A stretch of DNA of 64,000 nt. Origin: Curtobacterium sp. 9128. GTDB taxonomy: Bacteria > Actinomycetota > Actinomycetes > Actinomycetales > Microbacteriaceae. Made by a program: the position numbers and the translations under genes. The notes beneath the pieces are model-generated. The model was not told the origin of the DNA and searched no databases. It saw nothing but the letters and a program-made list of their open reading frames with translations. Below are positions 57,615-64,000 of the stretch, one piece after another. Numbering within the stretch: position 1 is the first letter of the stretch; every line of letters starts with the position of its first letter. Where the stretch lies: assembly GCF_007673775.1 (NCBI RefSeq), contig NZ_VEAF01000006.1, positions 242,227 to 306,226 of the forward strand. Direction: 5' to 3'.

Positions 57615-59408
57615 TTATGCCGCTGACATGAGCCAGTTTTGCTTCTTTCTTCCGGATTCTCCAGTGATGTCGAAGGCGTTGACGGGGTCGTTGACGTAGG
57701 CGTAGGCGTTGTCGGTGCCGCCTTCGACCGGATCGACCTGCAGGAATCGTCCGAGGGCTGCGACGTACTGGCGGGCACCCATCTCGATCGTGGCGATCGA
57801 GCCCAGGTGTTCGGTCAGCTTCTGATGCTGCCCCAACCAGCCGTAGTCCGCGTTGCCCTGCTGGGTGTCCGGCCCGGCTTGGTTCGCCGCGGTCGTCCCG
57901 AAGAGTCCGGTGGTCTGGTCCATGATCTGTCCGAACGGGTCGTACACCGGCAGTGTCGAGCTCGCGAGCTGCCCGGCAGCGTCCGCGGTCGCGACGACGT
58001 CACCGTGGATGTTCGGGTACGACCACACCGCCGCAGCACTCCGGTACTCCACCGTGACCCCGCCGGCGAGCGGGAGGTCCCACTCGGTCAACTTCGAGCT
58101 GCCGTCGTAGACGAAGTCGGGGGTGTCCCCGTCACCGGTGAACCCGTACCGGGTCACCGTCTTCGTGCCGTCCGGCGCCTGCTCGGTGCGCTGCACGATC
58201 CGGTTCGACGCGTCCCGCACGTAGGACACCTTCGACCCGTCCATCAGAGCCGTCTGCACGTGCCGGTCCTGCCCGTCGTACACGAGCGTCTCGTCCGCCA
58301 ACGTCGTCGTGTTCCCGTGCGCGTCGTAGGCCAGCTGCGCACCGGTCAGGGACTGGTTCACCGGCGTCGCCCCCGCCACCGGGTTCGTCACCGTGGTGCC
58401 CAGGAGCCGATCCGCTGCGTCGTAGCAGGACGCTACCTGCGTGGCCGCACCCACCGGAGCACCAGCAGCATCCAGCAGCTGATCCGACGACGAAGTCCGG
58501 TTCCCGTTGCGTCCCGCCGCAGCCACCGCACCCGACTGCGTGCACGACGCCTGGCCGAACCCGTACGCCAACTGGTGCCGCGGGATCGATGCAGCCACGA
58601 GCCTCCCGGCCGTGTCGTAGGAGTAGGCGGACGTGTTCACGGTCGCACCGAGCGCGGTGGTGTCCTTGAGGACGTCACCGGACTGCGACCGGACCACCTG
58701 GTCGGAGACCTGCGGCTGGTTGTTCGGGAACGACCACGCCAACCCCGTCAACGCACCGGCACCGTCCTTCGACACCGCCACCGACGACCCGTTGCCGCCG
58801 TTGCCCGCACCGCCCGGGTACGCCACCGACACCACGTCACCTTGCTGGTACGTCGGAACCGCGACCACCTTCCCGTCCGCGGTGAACTGCGTCACCTTCG
58901 AGTCCATGTCGTACGACTGCCCCGTCGAGTGCTGCACCCCATCCGCCGTCACCGCCAGCGAGGACGTGACCCGGCCCGCCTGGTCGTAGGACGTCGTCGT
59001 CGTGGTCCCCCACACGTCGACGTACTTGACGACCTGTCCCAACAGGTTCGACGTCGTCGTGATCTTCGAGCCGTTCGGTGACCCCGTTGCACTGTCGTCC
59101 GCGACGACCGTGGTGAGGCCGTCCGACGAGAACGCCGTGGTCGCCGTCGAGCCGGGCTGACCGTTGAACGCCGACGTGGTGCTCTTCACGGTTCGCCCAC
59201 GGGCGTCGTAGAAGACACACGACCAGTCGTCATCGCCGGACTGCTTCGTGCCCGCGGTCCGGCCAAAGCCGTCGTAGAGGAACGACGTCTTGATCGCTGC
59301 ACCGCTGGCCGGTGTGGCGCTCGTACCCGGTGCTGGAGTGCGCGGAATGCAGAGAAATGGCCACCCGGTCATTCGTGATGTCCGGGTGGCCAGCTCTGCT
59401 TCGGGCAC
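57615..59408 (-). CDS. RHS-repeat core protein, 5'-truncated (probable pseudogene)
   Basis: 597 codons with many YD repeats ([46 protein letters not shown]) and the RHS core end ([38 protein letters not shown]). Full RHS toxins are three or more times longer; homology begins abruptly near codon 25 and the first codons read through the terminator of the upstream SDR gene, so there is no native start, signal or secretion part. The frame ends 15 codons past the core at a TAA. Most likely a displaced C-terminal rhs cassette. Confidence 0.85.
   Translation of the reverse strand: MPEAELATRTSRMTGWPFLCIPRTPAPGTSATPASGAAIKTSFLYDGFGRTAGTKQSGDDDWSCVFYDARGRTVKSTTSAFNGQPGSTATTAFSSDGLTTVVADDSATGSPNGSKITTTSNLLGQVVKYVDVWGTTTTTSYDQAGRVTSSLAVTADGVQHSTGQSYDMDSKVTQFTADGKVVAVPTYQQGDVVSVAYPGGAGNGGNGSSVAVSKDGAGALTGLAWSFPNNQPQVSDQVVRSQSGDVLKDTTALGATVNTSAYSYDTAGRLVAASIPRHQLAYGFGQASCTQSGAVAAAGRNGNRTSSSDQLLDAAGAPVGAATQVASCYDAADRLLGTTVTNPVAGATPVNQSLTGAQLAYDAHGNTTTLADETLVYDGQDRHVQTALMDGSKVSYVRDASNRIVQRTEQAPDGTKTVTRYGFTGDGDTPDFVYDGSSKLTEWDLPLAGGVTVEYRSAAAVWSYPNIHGDVVATADAAGQLASSTLPVYDPFGQIMDQTTGLFGTTAANQAGPDTQQGNADYGWLGQHQKLTEHLGSIATIEMGARQYVAALGRFLQVDPVEGGTDNAYAYVNDPVNAFDITGESGRKKQNWLMSAA
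59358..59392 (-). terminator. intrinsic terminator of the SDR gene
   Basis: On the minus strand TGGCCACCCGG - 13 bases - CCGGGTGGCCA (perfect 11-bp arms) followed by TTTCTCT, 17 bases after the SDR stop. It would also block read-through into the RHS remnant. Confidence 0.8.
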
Positions 59409-60227
59409 TCAGGCGCCGTGCGCCTCTTCCGCCACGGGCTGCCACTCGCGCCAGGTCGCCAGGCGCGACTCGTAGTCCTTCTCCGCGATGCCGAGCGGCG
59501 CCTTGCCGAAGAAGACCCGCAGCGGGGGCTGCTCGGCGTCGACGACCTTGAGGATCGCGGACCGGGTCGCCTCGGGCTTGCCCGGGTCGGCGGCGGACGG
59601 GCGCTTCGACGCAGCCTCGCGGACGCCGGCGTAGGCCTCGATCGGCTCGCTCTTCTTGGCGGACGGTCCGGACCAGTCGGTCGAGAACCCGCCGGGCTCG
59701 ACGAGGGTCACGTGGATCCCGAAGTCGGCGACCTCCTGGGCGAGGGACTGCGAGATGCCCTCGAGCGCCCACTTCGACGCGTGGTAGGCGCCGACCGTCG
59801 GGAACGCGCTGATCCCGCCGATGCTCGACACCTGGATGACGTGCCCGGATCCCTGCTTCCGCATGATCGGCAGGGCCGCCTGGGTGACCCAGAGCGCGCC
59901 GAACAGGTTGGTCTCGAGCTGCGAGCGGACCTCGTCCTCGGTGAGCTCCTCGACCATGCCGAAGTGGCCGTAGCCGGCGTTGTTCACGACGACGTCGAGG
60001 GAGCCGAAGTGCTCGGCGGCGCGCTGCACCGCGTCGAAGTCCGCGGCACGGTCGGTAACGTCGAGCTGCAGCGCGAGGAAGGTGTCGGGGTACTGCTCGA
60101 CGAGCGGCTGGACGTCGTCGGTGTTGCGGGCGGTGCCGGCGACGGAGTCGCCGCGCTCCAGCGCTGCCTCGGCCCACTCGCGGCCGAAGCCCTTCGAGGC
60201 GCCGGTGATGAACCAGGTCGTGCTCAT
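59409..60227 (-). CDS. SDR-family oxidoreductase
   Basis: A 272-aa classical short-chain dehydrogenase. FITGASKGFGREWAEAAL is the cofactor loop, NNAGYGHFG the NNAG motif, VSSIGG the Ser, and YHASKWALEG the YxxxK pair. The VEPGGFSTDW block is typical of the retinol-dehydrogenase-like SDRs. The ATG at 60227 follows CAGGAGG. Confidence 0.93.
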   Translation of the reverse strand: MSTTWFITGASKGFGREWAEAALERGDSVAGTARNTDDVQPLVEQYPDTFLALQLDVTDRAADFDAVQRAAEHFGSLDVVVNNAGYGHFGMVEELTEDEVRSQLETNLFGALWVTQAALPIMRKQGSGHVIQVSSIGGISAFPTVGAYHASKWALEGISQSLAQEVADFGIHVTLVEPGGFSTDWSGPSAKKSEPIEAYAGVREAASKRPSAADPGKPEATRSAILKVVDAEQPPLRVFFGKAPLGIAEKDYESRLATWREWQPVAEEAHGA

Positions 60228-60364
60228 GTGTCCTCCTGAGGTGTCACCCCCACGGAACGCTCCGCACCCTCGGGACGACCTGGGCGCCCGGGTGACGGCT
60301 GCGCCGATCGGACACACCGCGTGGGTGGTGACCCCGCGCACCCGGCGCGGGACGACCGAGCCGA

Positions 60365-60381
60365 ACCGAGCCTCCAGTCGG
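60365..60381. repeat. dispersed GAGCCTCCAG element
   Basis: ACCGAGCCTCCAGTCGG, just downstream of the VOC stop in the gap to the SDR gene. Confidence 0.6.
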
Positions 60382-60390
60382 GGCTTGCGG

Positions 60391-60831
60391 TCAGGGCCGC
60401 GGGGCGGCGAACTCCAGGTTGACGTCGTCGGGGTCCTGCACCGACAGGATCACCAGGCCGAACGGCGGCAGGTCGGTGACCGCACCGTGCTCGATGCCGG
60501 CGGCGTCCAGCCGCGCGACGGCGGCGTGGAGGTCGTCGACCGATCCGACCCGGAACGACACGTGGTCGAGACCGACGCGGTCCGGGTCGAACCGGTCTCC
60601 CGCCCGCGCCACGGGTCGCAGCCCGAGCGTCTGGCCGCCGAACGTGAACGAGCACCCGCCGTAGGTGCGCCAGGGGTCGTCGTGGACGGTCGGGTCGTCG
60701 ATCTGGTCGCTGAAGTCGCTGCCGGGCGGCATGCCGAACAGCTGCTCGTAGAAGGCCTTGCTCCGGTGGATGTCGGTGACGGTGAGTCGGACGTGCGCGA
60801 AGCCGAGCGGCGTGACGATGGGGTCGTTCAT
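60391..60831 (-). CDS. VOC-family (glyoxalase-fold) protein
   Basis: A 146-aa protein with two VOC units: GFAHVRLTVTDIHRSKAFYEQLFGMPPG and GLDHVSFRVGSVDDLHAAVARLDAAGIEHGAV, ending QDPDDVNLEFAAP. The two His (LGFAH, LDH) and Glu at strand ends are the usual metal ligands. Substrate unknown. It diverges from the phosphotransferase gene. Confidence 0.88.
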   Translation of the reverse strand: MNDPIVTPLGFAHVRLTVTDIHRSKAFYEQLFGMPPGSDFSDQIDDPTVHDDPWRTYGGCSFTFGGQTLGLRPVARAGDRFDPDRVGLDHVSFRVGSVDDLHAAVARLDAAGIEHGAVTDLPPFGLVILSVQDPDDVNLEFAAPRP

Positions 60832-60894
60832 CACGCCATGCTCGTCCCGCCGTCCTGGGTGCAGGCCGCCGTCGGTCGCCGGTACCCTCGGCGG

Positions 60895-61746
60895 ATGGGG
60901 TGGCGTGACACGGGGCTCGGGGTCGAGCAGGCGGCGTTCGTCCGGGCCACGCTCCGGGGCGCCGAGGTCGTGTCGAACGAGTCGTGGGGACTCCTCGACA
61001 CGGTGGTGCTGCACGTGCGGTGGTCGGGCGGCGACGTGGCGGTCAAGGCCGCGGGGCCGGAGAACTCCCACTTCCCACGGGAACTCCGGGCGCACCGGGG
61101 CTGGACGGCACCGTTCGTCGCCTCCGGTGACACCGGAGCGCTCATCGCCGCGGACGAGGAGCACCGGGTGCTCGTCCTCGGCCGCGTCCCCGGGGAGCTC
61201 GCGCTCGGGACGCCGGCGGAGCACGACCCCGACGTCCATCGTCAGGCCGGAGCGCTGCTGCGTCGGTTCCACGACCAGGCGAGTGCGATCGACGACGGCT
61301 TCCTCGGTGCGGAGATGACGCGGGCCCTGACGTCGCTCGACGCTCCGCATCGGATCGCGGCCTCAGACGTGGACCGCGCCCGCGCGCTGCTGGAGACGTT
61401 CCGACCCACGCCGGTCGCCCTCGTCCCGACGCACGGCGACTGGCATCCGCGCAACTGGATCGTCGAGGACGGTCGACTGCGGATGATCGACTTCGGACGG
61501 TTCGCGATGCGTCCTCGCGAGTTCGACCTGACACGGCTGGCCGTCCTGCACTGGGAGGACGAGCCTGAGCTGGAACGGGCCTTCTTCGACGGGTACGGCG
61601 CAGACCCCCGCGACGACGGTACCTGGCGCTGGCTCCAGCTCCGCGAGGCGATCGGCACGGCGGTGTGGGCGTACGCCGTGGGGGACGACCGGTTCGAGGC
61701 GCAGGGGCACGGCATGCTCACGCGGGCGCTGGCCGCGTTCGACTGA
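60895..61746 (+). CDS. aminoglycoside-phosphotransferase-family kinase
   Basis: A 283-aa APH-fold protein: VAVKAAGPENSHFPREL (ATP Lys), VLVLGRVPGELA hinge, catalytic HGDWHPRNW (His180 on) and IDFGR. Such proteins phosphorylate small hydroxyl compounds; resistance to an antibiotic is not implied. TACCCT (60883-60888) ends six bases before the ATG. Confidence 0.88.
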   Translation: MGWRDTGLGVEQAAFVRATLRGAEVVSNESWGLLDTVVLHVRWSGGDVAVKAAGPENSHFPRELRAHRGWTAPFVASGDTGALIAADEEHRVLVLGRVPGELALGTPAEHDPDVHRQAGALLRRFHDQASAIDDGFLGAEMTRALTSLDAPHRIAASDVDRARALLETFRPTPVALVPTHGDWHPRNWIVEDGRLRMIDFGRFAMRPREFDLTRLAVLHWEDEPELERAFFDGYGADPRDDGTWRWLQLREAIGTAVWAYAVGDDRFEAQGHGMLTRALAAFD

Positions 61747-61807
61747 CGGGCGCCGCCGTTGCACGAGCCGGGCGGGGCGTGGTTCCGGTCGCTCGCGAAC
61801 CGTGGAC

Positions 61808-61845
61808 CGGACACAGCACCGCGCGATCACGAGGTGCTGTGTCCG
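61808..61845. repeat. hairpin repeat, copy 1
   Basis: CGGACACAGCACC - 12 bases - GGTGCTGTGTCCG, perfect 13-bp arms, 61 bases after the phosphotransferase stop. The same arms and spacing occur at 63875-63912. A further GGTGCTGTG follows at 61852. Confidence 0.9.
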
Positions 61846-61910
61846 ACGCACGGTGCTGTGCGCCCGCGCCCCGTGCGCCCGCGCCCCGTGCGCCCGCGGC
61901 GCGGCGCCGC

Positions 61911-62846
61911 TCAGGCGAACCGGACGCCGGTGAGCTCCTCGGACACCGACCACAGCCGTTCCGCGTCGGCCGTGCTGCGCATCGGCGCCCACAGCTCCTG
62001 GCGCGCAGCCGGTCCGCCGACACCGCCGGCGCCGCGAGGCCCGGTGAAGGCCCCGTCGAGCGCCGGGTCCGTCGCCGCCAGGAGCGCCGGGTGCCCGGCC
62101 GTGTCGACCGTGCCGACGAGCAGGCCGTGCGACGACAGCCACCGGATCATCCGGACCGCCGTCGTGTCCTGCGCCCGGCCGACCTCGGGGCGGGCGGCGA
62201 GCAGGCTCGTCGGTGCGACACCGGGGTGGCTCACCGCGCTCGAGATGCCCCAGCCGGCCGCGCGGCTCCGCCGGCTCAGCTCGAGGGCGAACAGCGCATC
62301 GGCGAGCTTGGAGGCGCCGTACGCACGACCACCGTTGTAGGAGCGCTCGGACTGCAGGTCGTCCCACGGGATGGAGGCACGGCGCGCGGCCACGCTCGTC
62401 TGCAGCACCACGCGTGCCCGGCCGGAGCGGAGGACCGGGAGGAGCGCGCCGACGAGGGCGAAGTGCCCGAGGTGGTTCGTCCCGAACTGCAGCTCGAAGC
62501 CGTCCGTCGTCGTCTGGCGCTCCGGCGGCGTCATCACACCGGCGTTGCCGATGAGCATGTGCAGCGGCGCGCCCTCCGCCCGGAGACGTTCACCGAGCGC
62601 GGCCACCGACGCCAGCGATGACAGGTCGAGGTCCTCCAGGGTGACGACGGCGTCCGGGTGTGCCGCGCGGATGCGGGCGACGGCCGCGTCGCCCTTCCGC
62701 CGGTTGCGCACCGGCAGGACGACATCGGCACCCGCACCGGCGAGTCGGGTGGCGATCCCGAGGCCGATCCCGTCGCTCGCGCCGGTGACGAGTGCCCGGC
62801 GTCCGGTCAGGTCGGGGATGGTGAACGCGTCGGTGTTCCGTGGCAT
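61911..62846 (-). CDS. SDR-family oxidoreductase (WWOX/retinol-dehydrogenase-like)
   Basis: A 311-aa SDR with [24 protein letters not shown] in place of NNAG, a TSVAAR strand and [11 protein letters not shown] (YxxxK). [19 protein letters not shown] is typical of the long retinol-dehydrogenase-like group. ATG at 62846. It diverges from the MmyB-type regulator, its likely controller: such pairs are common in actinobacteria. Confidence 0.92.
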   Translation of the reverse strand: MPRNTDAFTIPDLTGRRALVTGASDGIGLGIATRLAGAGADVVLPVRNRRKGDAAVARIRAAHPDAVVTLEDLDLSSLASVAALGERLRAEGAPLHMLIGNAGVMTPPERQTTTDGFELQFGTNHLGHFALVGALLPVLRSGRARVVLQTSVAARRASIPWDDLQSERSYNGGRAYGASKLADALFALELSRRSRAAGWGISSAVSHPGVAPTSLLAARPEVGRAQDTTAVRMIRWLSSHGLLVGTVDTAGHPALLAATDPALDGAFTGPRGAGGVGGPAARQELWAPMRSTADAERLWSVSEELTGVRFA

Positions 62847-62972
62847 CGCGGTGCCCTCTCGTGTCGTCGAGCACCCCGGTGGCGCTCGACACCAGCCTGG
62901 GCGGGAGCGCGATCGACATCCACGGCCTGACGATCCGTGGCTCCGGGGCGCCGAGCGGGCGAGGATGGGTGC

Positions 62973-63815
62973 GTGATCGATCGACCCTCGCTGGCGGACT
63001 TCCTCCGTGGCCGCCGAGCCGCCCTGCAGCCGGAGGACGTCGGCCTGCCCCGCGGGCAGCGCCGCCGGACGAGCGGGCTCCGACGCGAGGAGGCCGCCCT
63101 CCTGGCGAACATGTCCACCGACTACTACGCGCGGCTCGAACGCGAGCGGGGGCCGCAGCCGTCGGAGCAGATGCTCGCCGCGATCGCGCAGGGACTGCGG
63201 CTGACGATCGACGAACGCGACCACCTGTTCCGCCTCGCCGGACACCAGCCACCCGTGCGGACGGCGGGCAGCGACCACGTCTCACCGGGGATGATGCGCA
63301 TCCTCGACAGCCTGGTCGACACCCCGGCCGAGGTGAGCAACGAGCTCGGCGAGACGCTGCGCCAGACCCCGCTGTCGATCGCGATGACGGGGGACCACAC
63401 GCGGTTCTCCGGCGACGAGCGGAGCTCGGGCTTCCGGTGGTTCACGATGCCCGGCGCGCGGGACCTGTACCCGGAGGAGGACCACGCGTTCCTGTCGCGG
63501 ATGTACGCCGCCGGGCTCCGGGCGACCGTGGCGCAGCGCGGACCGACGTCACGCGCGGCGCACCTCGCCGAGGTGCTGCTCCGCGCGAGCGAGGAGTTCC
63601 GCACGGTGTGGGAGCTGCACGAGGTGGGGATCCGGCCGCGAGAGGTCAAGCGCTACCGGCACCACGAGGTCGGCGAGCTGACACTGCACTGCCAGGTGCT
63701 CCACGACCCCGAGCAGTCGCACACCCTGCTCGTGCACACCGCGGAGCCGGGAAGCGTCAGCGCGGACCGACTGCGGCTGCTCGCCGTCATCGGGACGACC
63801 ACCGCCGTCCGCTGA
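62973..63815 (+). CDS. XRE-family regulator with MmyB-like ligand domain
   Basis: A 280-aa protein. Residues 1-85 are an XRE helix-turn-helix ([50 protein letters not shown]); residues 100-270 the MmyB-like PAS-type domain ([40 protein letters not shown]-like [12 protein letters not shown]). GAGGAT (62961-62966) ends six bases before the GTG. It faces the SDR gene at 61911 and probably regulates it. Confidence 0.92.
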   Translation: MIDRPSLADFLRGRRAALQPEDVGLPRGQRRRTSGLRREEAALLANMSTDYYARLERERGPQPSEQMLAAIAQGLRLTIDERDHLFRLAGHQPPVRTAGSDHVSPGMMRILDSLVDTPAEVSNELGETLRQTPLSIAMTGDHTRFSGDERSSGFRWFTMPGARDLYPEEDHAFLSRMYAAGLRATVAQRGPTSRAAHLAEVLLRASEEFRTVWELHEVGIRPREVKRYRHHEVGELTLHCQVLHDPEQSHTLLVHTAEPGSVSADRLRLLAVIGTTTAVR

Positions 63816-63818
63816 CGG

Positions 63819-63850
63819 ACTGGAGGCCCGGCTCGCGCCCGCCACGCCGG
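63819..63850. repeat. dispersed CTGGAGGC element
   Basis: ACTGGAGGCCCGGCTCG then CGCCCGCCACGCCGG, directly after the MmyB-type gene. Confidence 0.65.
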
Positions 63851-63874
63851 CTGCGGCCGCGTGGAACTGCGGAA

Positions 63875-63912
63875 CGGACACAGCACCCCGCGTGTGCGAG
63901 GTGCTGTGTCCG
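63875..63912. repeat. hairpin repeat, copy 2
   Basis: CGGACACAGCACC - 12 bases - GGTGCTGTGTCCG, arms identical to copy 1 at 61808-61845 with the same 12-base spacing. The spacers differ apart from the last CGA. Confidence 0.9.
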
Positions 63913-63947
63913 TTGGGTGGTGCAGTGCGCTCGTGGCGCGGGGGGTG

Positions 63948-64000
63948 TTACTTGATCTTGGCGGTGATGGTGGCGGTGCCGACGAGGAGGCCGCCCTTGA
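63948..64000 (-). CDS. C-terminal end of an unidentified gene at the window edge
   Basis: Sixteen codons and a TAA: the product ends KGGLLVGTATITAKIK. The hairpin repeat lies 36 bases behind the stop. Too short to identify. Confidence 0.45.
   Translation of the reverse strand, partial: KGGLLVGTATITAKIK

Noticed and set aside
60895..61746. Aminoglycoside resistance gene
   Set aside because: The APH fold is shared by many small-molecule kinases and there is no resistance-specific signature or mobile context.

Overview
The window is GC-rich, gene-dense chromosomal DNA from an actinobacterium. NucS (EndoMS), a class E sortase, a coproporphyrin-dependent haem cluster, MmyB-type and CsbD/Asp23 genes, and very frequent GTG starts suggest the Microbacteriaceae; Curtobacterium or a close relative is my best guess (inference). 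No rRNA, tRNA, CRISPR array, insertion sequence or prophage was seen.

Layout. 1-8.5 kb: haem synthesis (hemD partial, hemC, cpfC, chdC, cgoX, hemE on the minus strand, hemA divergent), with a three-gene small membrane-protein operon between cgoX and chdC. 8.5-14.6 kb: a protein with a 60-bp tandem repeat, an AraC regulator with an extra half HTH domain, then a long Asp23/Gls24-AmaP-CsbD envelope-stress cluster. 14.6-28.8 kb: housekeeping and accessory single genes (degenerate beta-lactamase fold, M13 peptidase, uracil permease, MATE and MFS exporters, LacI/MFS pair with a palindromic operator, nucS, HAD phosphatase, NUDIX, VOC). 28.8-32.5 kb: a membrane protein with a TcpC-like fold, an FHA protein, a class E sortase and a 58-aa membrane protein. 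33-38.1 kb: a TetR-controlled sugar-type module (MFS, isomerase/epimerase, Gfo/Idh/MocA dehydrogenase) with an operator that can be read directly.

39.9-47.3 kb holds the most interesting system: a translationally coupled operon of a YbdK-type carboxylate-amine ligase fused to a circularly permuted ATP-grasp, an amidotransferase closely resembling the N-acetylglutaminylglutamine amide (NAGGN) enzyme AsnO, and an S9 peptidase, with a GNAT acetyltransferase gene divergent from the same 83-bp promoter region. All the chemical steps of an N-acetylated, C-amidated dipeptide osmolyte pathway are present, but the ligase is not the known GNAT-ATP-grasp enzyme.

52-59.4 kb is a decaying RHS polymorphic-toxin locus on the minus strand: a 5'-truncated RHS core, an in-frame TAA, a pre-toxin module, and a run of coupled small immunity-like genes, several broken, with visibly lower GC from 53.4 to 57.6 kb. 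The right end carries SDR, VOC, phosphotransferase and MmyB-type regulator genes.

Two window-wide patterns stand out. About twenty genes have a TAnnnT-like -10 hexamer ending 6-9 bases before the start codon, the mark of leaderless transcription, which also fixes several start codons. Two families of short dispersed repeats occur: CTGGAGGC/GAGCCTCC elements (at least thirteen) and a 13-bp-arm hairpin found twice.
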